Under the pieces are notes generated by a model, which was given only the letters and a program-made list of their open reading frames with translations, did not search any database and was not told the DNA's origin. Both the position numbers and the translations under genes were made by a program. A stretch of 64,000 nucleotides of DNA, from assembly GCA_015179125.1 (NCBI GenBank), contig WHVA01000281.1, forward strand, positions 62,001 through 126,000, in the 5' to 3' direction. The DNA is from Gautieria morchelliformis. Taxonomy: Eukaryota > Basidiomycota > Agaricomycetes > Gomphales > Gomphaceae. Below, piece by piece: positions 21,861-33,039 of this stretch; position 1 is the stretch's first letter; every line of letters starts with the position of its first letter.

Positions 21861-23192
21861 GGCTTCACACAAAGCTTTGGAGTCAATTATGACGAAACCT
21901 ACTCTCCTGTCGCACGACTTAGCTCCTTACGGGTCATATGCGCAATTGCAGCCAGAAACGATTGGCCTATACATCAAATGGACGTAGATTATGCTTATCT
22001 CAATGCGACACTGTCCGAACCAATCTATATGAAGCAGCCGTATGGATATAAGAGTGAGAATACAGATGAGGTGCTCCTGCTCAAGAAAGCTCTATACGGG
22101 CTAAAGCAATCTGGAAGGGAATGGTATAAATGTCTAAGCAGCGAATTTATGAAGCTAGGATTCACGAAATCAGCTTCTGATGCAGCTGTGTTTTATAGAC
22201 GAGATGCCAGAGGCCATGCAATCATTGCGACAGCAGTTGATGACCTGACCATCACTGCTGAAAACCAATCAACTCTCAATGGAGTAAAAGATAGTCTCAA
22301 ACAGGTCTTTAGTATGAAAGATCTGGGCGAGATACACTGGTTACTCAATCTCAAAATTGAGAGAGACTGGGAAAACAAGACAATATCGATTTCTTAACCT
22401 GCATACATTGAGAAAATCCTCAAGCGCTTCAATCTAGAAGACGCCAAACCATGTCGTACACCTCTGGACCCGAATCTAAAGCTATCAAAAGACCAATGCC
22501 CTCAAACTGAGCAAGGAAAGAATGCCATGGCGAAGATGCCATATAGGCAAGCAATCGGATCACTCATGTGGGCAGCAGTAGCCACTCGACCAGACATTGC
22601 ATTTGCGGTGTCACTACTATCTCAATTCCTCGAAAATCCAGGTGGCACACATTGGACTGCAGTCAAACGAGTCTTTAAATATTTGAAGACTACGAAAGAC
22701 TACAAGTTAACACTTGGAAAGAATCGAGAAGGACTGGTTGGTTATGCAGATGCTGATTGGGCTTCGCAAGAGCATAGGCATTCTTATTCGGCTTATGTCT
22801 TTCAGATTGATGGAGGGACTGTACCATGGAGTTGCCAGAAGCAATCCATCATAGCCCTCTCATCAACTGAAGACGAATTCATTGCCTTAACTCATGTGAG
22901 CAAAGAGCCTCTATGGATGCGCCATCTCATCTCTGAAATATTCCAACCACTGAATTCACCAGTCAAAATCTTTTCAGACAATCAATCTGCAATTACGATT
23001 GCCTATGGCAATCAACAACATGCTAGGACGAAGCATCTCGACATTCATTTGTATTTCATTCGAGATACAATCGAAAACAAAGAAGTCACAATCGAATATT
23101 TGCCAACAGACCAAATGCTGGCAGATATCCTCACAAAAGGGTTACCAAATCCACGGGTCAAAATGCTCAACGAAAAACTCAGTATATATTAG
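21861..23192 (+). pseudogene. Copia RT and RNase H
   Basis: RT continues with NYDETYSPVAR, MDVDYAYLNATL, LKKALYGLKQSGREWY and AVDDLTI (YVDD changed to AVDD). A TAA at 22395 again replaces the CAA of a conserved Gln. The last part (22527-23192) is open and holds PYRQAIGSLMW, ATRPDIAFAV and an RNase H with its four acidic residues in YADADWA, SSTEDEF, FSDNQSA and TKHLDIH. Confidence 0.88.
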
Positions 23193-23193
23193 G

Positions 23194-23611
23194 TTTGAGG
23201 GGGTGTGTTGGGTGCATATGTGCACCAGAATTCAAACCTAACATTTCTGTTGTTCTTTCTTTCGATTTTGACCTGAAACTATGCTGACATTCATTCTATG
23301 CCTTTCACAATTTTCTTTGATTTTTTTCGAGGCTGTATTACTACTCCTTTTCATGTTCTGTCCAACCGACCCTTTGTGGGTGGTTGTGGACAAGTTTCCT
23401 TTTTGAGCTGCGGCTGTTCACTAACTCGTTACGTTCTATGGGCGCTTAGCACGGCACACCAGTGCCTCAAGGGCGCTTAAGTGTCGGAACTTCATATATG
23501 CAAGTGAAACAAGCCCATGCGCAGCCTCCCCTCCTCAGTGTTGACTATCACTGAGGAGGTGAGTTTAATAGTGTACTTTTGTAGTATTTAACTGAAAAAC
23601 CATGTAGAACA
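23194..23611 (+). repeat. Copia polypurine tract and 3' LTR
   Basis: The purine run TTGAGGGGGTG directly precedes TGTTGGGTGC at 23206, the LTR start. The LTR carries a perfect 11-bp hairpin at 23530-23540 with 23549-23559. Identity with the 12.4-kb copy continues to 23618. A TGTT...AACA pair of ends would put the end at about 23611 (CATGTAGAACA), but the shared TTAAATAG beyond it leaves the boundary open. Confidence 0.8.
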
Positions 23612-24317
23612 TTAAATAGGTAGCTTTCCTTTATATTACTCAGTGTTGACTAAGTTGGGTGCATGCTGGGGATATTTCACCATGCACCTGACCACTTGTG
23701 TGCTTGCCCTTTACTGGCCCTGCCTCATTGCTCCTTCCTTAAACAGAATTAATTTAAAGAAGCACAATGGGAAACGGGAGGAGGTATCATGTCATTGGAT
23801 GGGGGGTCGGATAGAGGGGACACGAGGGTGGTCGGTCATAGAGGCACGAGGTCAAGGTATGATGGAGGCAAAAATGGAGGACGGCGTCATAAAGGGGTGT
23901 GCAGTGTGTAGTGGACGCCAGGGACTCGGATTGTAGATAAGTCATAATAAAGAAGTTGGGGGTTGGTGGTTTATGGTGCCGCCTTGGCCTTCAGAGGGCA
24001 CTGCACCCTACTGGCATTGCACAGTGGTTTATAGTGCCATCCGGAACGGTACACTCTCATGGGAACACGAGGAAAAGTCCTCGAAGAAAGACACCGGTGG
24101 CAGCTGCTAACGCAACGTGGGATCCTTCCACGTTCGGTCTGCGCAATCTCCAGCCAGGCTGCCGGTCTTTGAGAAGGAAGAGGGACGTCACAGAAGCGAC
24201 GTACACAATGCGGAAACTCATCGCGTTCGGTACGCCCAGTCCGAACCGTCGGTCTTCAGGGGGGTGACTCTGTTCTACTGTAAGGGTCTACCTGGTGCTC
24301 TACTCCCTAGAGCGGCT

Positions 24318-24411
24318 ACCTGAGGTAGAGGAGATCCAAAGCAGTATATAATGAGTCAACAGTGAGCAGGTAAATACAAGACAGCGCACCTGAGGTAGAG
24401 GAGATCCAAAG
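24318..24411. repeat. 24-bp direct repeat pair
   Basis: ACCTGAGGTAGAGGAGATCC plus AAAG occurs at 24318-24341 and 24388-24411, identical in both copies and 70 bp apart. Confidence 0.85.
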
Positions 24412-24739
24412 AGAACAGAGTGAGGATGTCCTTACCTCAGCAATGAACTATATAGCTGCTACACAATGACATAAGTAATCCAACACACTGGAAGTGACAC
24501 AGGAAGGAGTAGGGGAGGATACAATGAAGGAGCTGTGAGGAAGGGAAATAAAAGGAAATAAAAGGAAGGACAGGTGGTCCCCTGACAGGATGGTGTTCCA
24601 ATAAAGGCATGGTGGAGAAGGCCCCCCAGCAACTTGGGGAGGTTGTTTTCCATGTCCAGGGTAGGTTCCGAGTCACCTGCATCTCAGCATCAAATCCACC
24701 TGAGGTTGTCCCTTCTGCAGTTTCCCCCATTTGGCAATG

Positions 24740-24895
24740 CAGACAATTTGGGCAACGATGTGGAGGAATTGGATGATGATGTAGATGAATTGGATGACAG
24801 TGTATATGAATTGGATGCCAATGTAGGTTAATCAGATAATAATGTAGGTGAATCAGAATTGGACAATGATGTAGATGAATTAGACTATGTGGATG
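24740..24895 (+). repeat. Degenerate Asp/Glu-coding tandem repeat
   Basis: Units of about 21-24 bp resembling GATGTAGATGAATTGGATGA recur from about 24750. They translate to acidic heptads such as DDVDELDD before a stop near 24829, and the repeat continues in decayed form to 24895. Probably the remains of a low-complexity acidic region. Confidence 0.6.
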
Positions 24896-25065
24896 ACAAA
24901 TTGGGCTCTTTGCAGTCCAAGGCAGCCACAGCCCCTTCGCGGTCCAAGATGACCACTGAAAGGAAATGTGCCATTGAGGCTGAGCCCAGATGAGTTGCTC
25001 TCCTGATGTGGCACTCCATATCTGATTTGAACCTCAAGTAGCACTGGCAAAAATGGGAGAGGGAA

Positions 25066-25728
25066 AAGGTTTGTTTATAAAATGCAATTGCTATGTAGAA
25101 ACTAACGAACAGGAATAAATTAAGGAGGAAAACTCTGAAACAATCTACCCCTCGGCTCAATGGATGGGGACAGGGAGGTAAACATGGGGTGCATAAGGGT
25201 TTCCAAGGTTTGCGGGGGTTTCACTTCTAGGAAGAAGATGGGGTGCTCACCTATATGCACAACATATATAGTAATGAAGTCAATTGTGTCGTGATATGCC
25301 CAGCTGGTCTCAAGTTACAGAGAGACTTCATAGTTCTCTCCGGATGGGAAAACCAATGTAAGGAGCATGTTCCAGGGGCCATAGTAGGCCAACTCCTTGC
25401 ACTCCAATGGGACCCTAGCAAACAAACAGTTGATGTGGTTGGATAGTTTGGTATGACTCATTGACCTAATGTGCTGTCCAAATCAGTGACTACAAAAGCA
25501 AAAAGAAACCTTGGGCTAGACCAACATTGGAGTTCTGGTTGTGTTGTTTGTTGGGCTTGAATTTTCTAGGTAGAAAGTCCAAGTAGGATTGATGCAGGTT
25601 TGTTTATAAACTGCAATAGCTATGCACAACTAACAAACCGGAATGAATTAAGGAGGAAAACTCTGAAACAATCTACCCCTCAGCTCAATGGACAGGGACG
25701 GGGAGGTAAACATAGGGGTGCATGAGTA
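25066..25728. repeat. Direct duplication of ~135 bp
   Basis: The segments 25066-25200 and 25587-25728 match closely: both start GGTTTGTTTATAAA and include GAATTAAGGAGGAAAACTCT (first copy AATAAATTAAGG) and AATCTACCCCTC. They are separated by about 390 bp of unrelated sequence. Confidence 0.8.
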
Positions 25729-25868
25729 GAAAGTCCAAGTAGGATTGCAATGTATTAAGGTGTCACCATTCAGACAGAGGCTGACTGAGCTTGGGACCAA
25801 GCTACTGAACAAAGGGTGTACTTTAGTTGCTATTCAGACTGGGGAATATGGGTGCATATGGGCAGACT

Positions 25869-25872
<4 letters not shown>

Positions 25873-25900
<28 letters not shown>
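25873..25900. repeat. (TA)n microsatellite
   Basis: An uninterrupted run of 14 TA dinucleotides. Confidence 0.95.
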
Positions 25901-25903
<3 letters not shown>

Positions 25904-26183
25904 GGCAAGCATATGCAGGGATATGGAGGAGGGGCAAGACATGACTAACTAGGATATGTGAGGTGTAATGGAATAAGGCAAATATAGAAAAGGACCATAT
26001 GCTTGATCTTGGGCACAGGCTTGGGCTTAGGCTATACTAGTGTGAGGCCCAGGAGGGTGGCTAAAGGGTATAACCAGTAAGTAGCTGGCCGGAGGTCAGG
26101 TTCTTACAGTATTCCCCTCTTATTGTCAAGATGCTCAAGGCCACAATAACAAGGTTCGCCTATATCAGTGTACCTCACATACT

Positions 26184-26350
26184 CTTTTTTGAAGTACCTA
26201 CATGTCAGATCAGCTAATCTGTCACATCAATCAACTCCACCATGTTGGATGAGCTAATCTGGTGCGTCAATCAACTCCACCACATTGGATGAGCTAATCC
26301 GTTGCGTCAATCAACTCCACCTAATCCATCACATTGATCAACTCCGCCCA
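26184..26350. repeat. Tandem repeat, ~45-bp unit
   Basis: Three to four degenerate copies of a unit containing GATGAGCTAATC and GTCAATCAACTCCACCA follow each other head to tail. Confidence 0.75.
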
Positions 26351-26872
26351 GTTGTGCTGATCTGTTCACAAGCAGCTCATGCAATGATCGGGGATGAAGT
26401 GGTTGAAACCGCCCAAAACCACACGATTCTTGTTAGGACCACCCGTGAGTTTCTTGTGATGATTTTATAACCATTAATCTAACCACAAACAAGCAGACAG
26501 CCACCTTCAGTTTCAGCAAGGTGGAACTGCGGAAATCCTTGTCCTGGTGAATGCAATGAATATCACTCTCAATAATAACTCTGACATGATAAATCACAAC
26601 TCGGATATATCAATCACCACTCGGAGGTGATCAACACTATGCACACCCAGCTTTCCAAAGTTGAAATCATGATGGAGAATCTTCACATAGCAAAGATAAA
26701 CAAGTATCGGCAATCGCTCGGTACCTTTCAAGTATACCGTTCACGTCGAAAAGAGCTTAGTTTTTGCAATACATATGTCTTTATTTGATTGTTGTTTTTT
26801 ACAGGTGGTTGGGTCTGGAACTGCCCTTTCCCAGCAGATCCATGGAGGCAATTTGCTTCCTAACGTTGAGGT

Positions 26873-26909
26873 CAACCCCAACCCCAACCCCAACCCCAAC
26901 CCCAACCCC
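26873..26909. repeat. (AACCCC)n short tandem array
   Basis: About six consecutive AACCCC units. It resembles a C-rich telomeric strand but differs from the usual fungal CCCTAA repeat. Confidence 0.85.
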
Positions 26910-27548
26910 TGCCAACATAGGAGCAGCCCCCGCCGACTTCAACCCACTCGCGGCTACTGCGAATGAGATCCTTCACTTAGTTTCCTTTTACAATGATAAA
27001 TTTGACACCGATGTGGCTGACTGATGTGCTTGCTGTTCGTCATGTGAAGTTAATCCATTGGCTTACTGAAAGTCTTTTTTAATTTTGTAATTTCTAATGT
27101 CTCTTATCATCTGTGTAAGTCTGTCATAGTGATGACCTGTCAAGCCTTATGTAATCCCAGTGGGAGCTGGGATATTTGTGGGACCTTATCAAGCCTTGAA
27201 ATGTGGTGATTCGATGGTACTTACTACCAGGAACTCAGACGGACATGCCTCACTGTTGAAGACATTGAATATGGTGAAAATATTTTTGAAGGACTGTATG
27301 ACATTGTGCTCAGCCTCATGTCAGATGGTGTTGAGGTCTTCAAGTAAATCCAGAATGGCTCAGCCATGGCATGGCCCTTCATACTGGTCAACTACAATCT
27401 TGGCCTGAAATCTGCACCCATCTGTGGCATCCCATCTCCTTTGGATGCACTCCTGGCCCTCACCCTCCCAAAGACATCAATATCCTTTGTGTTCTCCTTC
27501 TATTGTGAGCTGTTCCACCTTGGACATGGAGTCGTCACTTGGTGTGTC

Positions 27549-27648
27549 TGTGGGGTGCATATATGCACCAGACTTCAAACCCAATATTTCCTTCATATAT
27601 TGTTGTTGTTTCTTTCGATTTTGACCTAAAATTATGCTCCTAAACCAG
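27549..27648 (+). mobile_element. Truncated copia LTR start
   Basis: TGTGGGGTGCATATATGCAC and the following ~95 bp match the start of the copia LTR at 23206, including CTTTCGATTTTGACCT. Similarity ends near 27648. Confidence 0.7.
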
Positions 27649-28700
27649 TGGCCTGATGTTAAGTTGCCGGAAAGGCAAAGCTTACCATGTAGCCGAGGTC
27701 AGATAAAACAAGCTCTGAGAGAGACAGCAAACCAAAATCCCAACTACCATGGTGTGCCCACAAGCCCTCTTTAACTCTGCTGTTGATGCCAACAGTGTCA
27801 GCAATGCTTTTGATGAGACCCTCACACAGGAGGTAGAACCCTCAGGCAAGGTCTTGCCCGAGGTCTGACCCAGGGCTATTCAGAGCCTCAGTGGTTTTGA
27901 GATAATCAATATGGAGAGCCCATGGGTGGAAGGGCCCAAAGACAAAAATGTGAGTTTGCCCTCAAATTGTGACTTAAAACCTCATTGACTTTGGATAGTA
28001 TACACACATGGAGTTCACCTACCACCCGGTGGGGCTAAGGTCTTATGGCTACAAGCTCGCCAACGGCAGGCCTCATGAGTGACAGCTCATGAGACATGCC
28101 AAGGTAGCTTGTGAGACTTGCTGGAAGCACAGGTACACCTGCCTGCATGCCATGGTGGACAACTATGGGTATGGTGACACAGACCCACCTGCATCTGATG
28201 CAAGATGAGGTCAGGGAAGTGCAGCATGCACAGGGTCATTGGTGAGGTGGTACAGGCAAGGCGAGCAAAGGCAAGGGCAAGGAGAACAAGGGCAAGGATG
28301 AGGTGAAGAAGCAAAAGTGATGTGAGGAAGTGGATGAGGGTGATGGTGAGGATGGGCCAAGGCTCAGATCAGCAAGGAGGTCAAGGATGAGGAGCAGAGC
28401 AAGGATTTGGTGGAGAAGAGCTTGGATGTGAGGTTGGGAAAGATGGGCATGGGAGCGAGCAAGGTCAGGGAGGATCAGGAGAAGGAAAGCAAGGCAGAGG
28501 AACCGAGGAAGGTGAAAAAGGACAAGAAAACAAAGAGGTTGGAGAGGAGTGTGGAGATGAGGGAGTTGATAGAGGTGGTGAAGTATGTGGGAAGAAGGTT
28601 GGAGAGATGGGGGAGAAGGTTGGGAACTCTTGGCCAAGGTTAGGGTGTTGAATAAGGTGGACTTGGAGTGTATGCAGATGAGGAAAAGGGACTTACTGTC

Positions 28701-31292
28701 ATGACCCATTTATTATTGTATCAAGTCACCTGTTTTGGAACCCTTCAAGACTTTGGTGATATCGAATGGTTCAATTGTCGTCCAATGAAACAGCACTTGT
28801 ATAGCTGACAGCGAAAACTGCATGATCATAATCACGCTTACTGGCATAATGTTAGTTCATTGACGTGGTAGCAATTGGGTTTTCTTACCTATAGTGTCCA
28901 GTGTTGGTGCCATGGTGTCGAGAAAGATAATTCCTGTCACGGTGGGCCAGCCACACAGACATACCCATTGAGGGTGTGTGGCTGGCATACAGGAGTGCCT
29001 AGCCAAGACATTTATTGACCTAAACGATAAATCATTAGGTGTATCTTAATTAGTATATAAAACTGAAGGAATCGAGTCCTGCAGAATATTTGGTCCCACA
29101 TGAGTGCAGACACTGTAGTCAGAGGAATTGAATAGAGAATAAATATTTCTGTCTTGTGCTGCATGCATGCAACACCCTTGGCAAGGCAATTGCCATCTCT
29201 GTACATCTCTCCTGAGGTAGCCACTTGGTAGGTCCCTCTATGGGACTGTCTTCTGTGATTTCCATCACATCTGATGTCTTCATACAGGCTTCTAGGTCCC
29301 ATAGCATTCTATTTTCTAACCTGGCACCCAGGCACCTGCTTTCCGAGGCAGGCACCAATGCCAGTGCAGCACATCAGTTTCTAGACTGAGACTCCAGCTT
29401 GAGTCAAGTGTTTATCAATTTAGCAAAACCATTAGCTATGTGTTAAACCGAACATAATGAAATTGATTTATCCCATTTATTCTAACAGTTATTAATACTC
29501 TTATAATATATATTATATTCATACATGCTGTATCACATGACCTTTTTGATTAACCTCCTTAGCCATAAGGTCACATTTTGGAAGCATATATAAGTCATCT
29601 ACTTTTGACATTCCAGAGATCCTTACAAACTGGACCTCCCCTGTATGTACACTTCCCATTGTCCAATACTAACAATGATCATTTTATTCATACCCCTCAT
29701 ACCACCATAGTCAGTTTGACCCTCCAATGCAATTAACTACAACATGGAGGTGAGTCCAAGTAATGGATATACAACATGCATGTAACTTACTGTTTTACAA
29801 ACATGATGGGTCAGATCCTGATACACATCCTCATGCTCCAAGGGCTCCTCAATAAATGTATGGTGAAAGTGGCCTGGGACAAGACTTGGGCTAGGGGGGG
29901 GCAATTAGATTGGCAAGCCAAGAGGGGTCAGGGCTTCCAGGGTGGTCTGTGTATGGATGGGGTTGAAATGGCATTGGGGTTGCTGCATTTAACATTAGAT
30001 GGGGCTGAGTCATGTGGTCAACTTGCCAGATGGAGTTCACAAATTAAGCCTAGGATTTTACATACATGGTGTTCCCTGGTTTCCCGAACTTTTCACCCCA
30101 GTCTAACCTCACGCCCAACACCTGGACCTGGTCCTGTGACCTCTTGGGCCAAGCGCGAGAGCCGTCAGGCACAGTCGCAATGGTGGCTTTGATACTGGGC
30201 AAGAGACCCTGTGAAGGTGTAACGTTAATAATCAAGGCATCAAAAATATTTGGCCACCCTTTCTATCGCTTCCCATATACTTCTTTTGGCAAATGATTTA
30301 GTGACACGACCTGTCAGGAAGTGCACAATAATAGGCATTTTTTTTACCAAGCGTAAAGATGTGACAACGATTTCAGCTTTTCTGGGAGGTATGGTTGGTT
30401 TCTTGCAGACACTTTATACTGTTTCATGCCAGTATGTGTTACCTAGTACAGCACCAGAAGGTACAGGAGTGAAGTCCCTGTCCTTCCTAAGGCGGTAACC
30501 AAGAAGGGGAGGTTCAGGACAATGATCATGACATGGCAAGGTAGCACACAAGGAAGACATATGATAATTGAACTAAAGAATATACATGCAAAGGTGAGCT
30601 ACTTATACTGAAGGAATGTGAGGTAGTAGCAAATAGGAGAGGGGCCATGATGGGTTGGAATGATTCAGGAGGTGTGGGGATGGAATACATAATAGACAAG
30701 ATGCATAACAGTTTGATACAAATATGAAACAATGGGGAGATGGGCTAGTGAAGAGCGAAAATGGTTAACACACCTTGGAACCCGTATGTGTCCTAATCCA
30801 TGCTACCTCTCGTCCCAAAGGCTTGATTGACCCTGTGTGAAAGGTGGGCAGAGCATGCCACGAATATCCCCAACCATACAAACATCAGTGTGGACCCAGA
30901 GATGATGGATGGGGGTAGTGATGTATTACAGCATTGATTGGAGGTGGCTGGTGGTGGGAGTGACAGCAAACAATGTGACTGTAAAAGGTGGTTGGCAAAC
31001 ACATCAAACAGCGAGCAAGGTAAATGGATATATATGGCCAATAGGTGATGTGGCAAATGGGGATGGGTGATGTGTCAGGTCAGAAACAGCTGAATGCTCC
31101 CAGTGGGTTGTGGCCAATGAGACAAGCAAAAGCAAGTGATGTACATAGTCACTGGATTAGGCAAGGAGGTTGAGTGACGAGCAGGATAAATGCACGTGTT
31201 GAAAGATAATAAACTCAGGATGGTGAATGGTTGGGCCAAATAAATAGATCATGACACCCTTTAACTACAACTATATGCGGCAGGCATGCTAC
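28701..31292. other. No recognisable gene
   Basis: Only short open frames without domain signatures were seen on either strand. A 27-bp stretch containing GTTTTGGAACCCTTCAAGAC at about 28732-28758 recurs at 34853-34879, hinting at dispersed repeats. Nothing else could be supported. Confidence 0.4.
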
Positions 31293-32010
31293 TGTCAGGG
31301 GACACCCTCATTTCCAGTTCCAACACCATTCAAACCAGCTCTAACACCACTTCAAGTTCCACTTGCTCTGCATCCTTCCACCTCTGCTTCTGGAAGTGTT
31401 GGGTGCATTTATGCTCCTGCACCAAAATCAAGCATAATATATTCGATTTATTGTATGGTGTTCCAATCTCTTCTCACATTGTTCTTGTACCATGCATCCA
31501 CTTCTCTGATTATTTTTGAAATTTTCCAGTCACTCCCTACCTCTCCATTTCATTTTGTTATCTCTATTTTCACAAGCGGCTGCACCCAGCGGAGTTTGAA
31601 ATGACTTCGACGCATGAGCTCTTGAGCGCTAAAGGGCCGGGTGCACGTATATGCCTTCTGAGACAGGATAGTGCTCCTCTCTCAGTGACAATAAATCCAC
31701 TGAGAGAGGCAAGTAGTATTCTTTATATTTTCATAGCATGTTGACTGAAAATCATGTAGTGAATTTGATTTTAGGTATTGTATTAATATAACAGTGACAA
31801 TAAATCCACTGAGAGAGTGAATTTGATTCTAGCCTTCTAAGAGCTCTACCGAACCTTCCCTGCCATAACCCCGAGTTGCTAACAGGAAGAACTTCCAACC
31901 ACCTCCACTTCCACACTTCCACTTTTGAAACAATGTCAGAAGTGAAGTGGCTTGTGTAGTAGATGGCATCCAGGGTTTTTCCAGGGTCGGGGAAGCCAGG
32001 GGAGGTGTTA
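31293..32010 (+). mobile_element. LTR-C fragment split by a solo copia LTR
   Basis: The start TGTCAGGGGACACC at 31293 matches LTR-C until 31396, where a 488-bp LTR is inserted. LTR-C similarity resumes at 31885 with GGAAGAACTTCC and fades near 32010. The copy is 3'-truncated. Confidence 0.75.
31397..31884 (+). mobile_element. Solo copia-type LTR (488 bp) nested in LTR-C
   Basis: It begins TGTTGGGTGCATTTATGC, ends GAGTTGCTAACA and is flanked by perfect TSDs GGAAG at 31392-31396 and 31885-31889. It is the opposite-strand sister of 3076-3564 and carries the same 12-bp hairpin at 31676-31687 with 31698-31709. Confidence 0.92.
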
Positions 32011-32029
32011 AGACTGGAAGTCATACTGA

Positions 32030-32508
32030 GTGAGACTCGGCTCTAAACAAGAGCCAAGGTTCAGAATGAAGGCTTGGCTTCAACTTTGTAGGTTGCACCA
32101 ACTCAGTGTTCCACCCCTAATTTTGGGAACAAGGTTTGGCTTTAAGCTGAGGTTTGGGAAATCCAATCACCTCATCTTCACTGGAAAATCCAGGGTCGAA
32201 GCCACACAAAAACTCGCTCCAAGTTCCCAAGTGTGGGTGTCCCAATCCCAACCCCAAGCCTTAGAATGCAGAATGCCAAAACAGTGCATCATCATTTTGG
32301 CTGGCACCGCAAAGTCTTTAGTAATCAAGGTAGAGATCCAGACCACCTACACTGGGAAAGTGAAGTCCAGGCCCGCCTTGATAGACTGTGGGACCACCGG
32401 GATCTTCATAGACCGTGCATATGTTAAGAGGAATTGCATCACAGAAGCTCCAACGTCCAATCCCAGTGCACAATGTAGATGGGAGCCCAAACACCTTGGG
32501 GGCAGTCA
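32030..32508 (+). pseudogene. Second G1 gag-protease relic
   Basis: The translation VIKVEIQTTYTGKVKSRPAL is nearly the same as the protease start of G1 at the left end of the window (VVKVEIQTTDTREVKSRPAL). It then reads IDCGTTGIFIDRAYV, so the catalytic DSG is DCG. It is cut off at 32508 by a minus-strand LTR fragment. Confidence 0.8.
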
Positions 32509-32865
32509 TGTTACGTCTCAAGAATCCTGGAAGTCAGAACTAAAAGGACAGTGGCTTCAACTTATATGTTGCACACCCTATGAACTATCATCCTAGGTAT
32601 TTCAGAACTGATGTCGGAGATTGGAAGAGGTGGAGGAAGAGGAGGATTCAAAGGCCAGGCTAAGTCAAAGGGTGGAGGTTGGAAGTCAGAAGAAGCGGAA
32701 GACAGGATGTCATAAGGCGGAGGAACAGAGGTCTTGCAAACTTACTGTGCTAAGAGCATGAGGTAATGTGAAGGGAGTCAACATATTGAAGTCAATTATC
32801 TGATTGCAGAATTAGAGAGTATACAAGAGCAGGTTTTATACAAAGAGCTGGAACAACAAGTAATG
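32509..32865 (-). mobile_element. Truncated LTR related to G3 LTR/LTR-B
   Basis: On the minus strand this matches the 3' half of the G3 LTR/LTR-B group: the TATA box region (TTTTATAC on plus), the conserved AATCAGATAAT (plus ATTATCTGATT) and the end TACGTAACA-like TGTTACG at 32509. The upstream half is missing. Confidence 0.75.
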
Positions 32866-32880
32866 GGGTGAGACTAAGCC

Positions 32881-33033
32881 ATGGATCCTGTCTTGGATAT
32901 CGTGAGGTCGCTCCAGGGGTTGCTCCAGCAGGGGGAGCAAATGCTGTGGATGCAGCATCACTTTTTCTCTGTGGTCGGAGATCGCCTCAGCACTTTCGAG
33001 GACCATCTGGACCAGATCAGTGTGGAGTTGTGA
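32881..33033 (+). other. Short frame resembling the C-terminal helix of the G3 antisense protein
   Basis: An ATG opens 50 residues (MDPVLDIVRSLQGLLQQGEQ, then Met/His/Phe-rich) to a TGA. The pattern LDI..SL..M..QQ recalls the last part of the antisense accessory protein of G3 (PLLDIAGSLRAMREQQ). It directly abuts a truncated LTR. Probably a retrotransposon scrap; similarity is weak. Confidence 0.3.
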
Positions 33034-33039
33034 TGGATG

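Larger units (their letters stand above)
19480..23205 (+). mobile_element. Ty1/copia element body, 5'-truncated and mutated
   Basis: The order Gag zinc knuckle, protease, integrase, RT, RNase H, polypurine tract, LTR is that of Ty1/copia. The first ~150 residues of Gag are missing; the preserved part starts near SLPPSYESVMNAL. The element is followed directly by its 3' LTR. Stops and frameshifts make it inactive. Confidence 0.9.
23640..28700. other. No recognisable gene; decayed repeats
   Basis: This stretch has no protein I can identify. It contains the repeats listed separately, plus GK- and E-rich decayed coding-like sequence near 28250-28650 that lacks introns, start or domain. It is probably old transposon debris. 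Confidence 0.5.

Noticed and set aside
23206-23640. Copia LTR ending further right, at a CA after 23640
   Set aside because: Similarity to the 12.4-kb copy stops at 23618 and no flanking duplication is seen; the end is left open around 23611.
26873-26909. Interstitial telomere
   Set aside because: The repeat is AACCCC, not CCCTAA, and only about six units long.
28087-28709. 157-codon minus-strand frame rich in Leu/Pro/His
   Set aside because: It is the reverse strand of a Gly/Lys/Glu-coding low-complexity stretch and has no supporting features.
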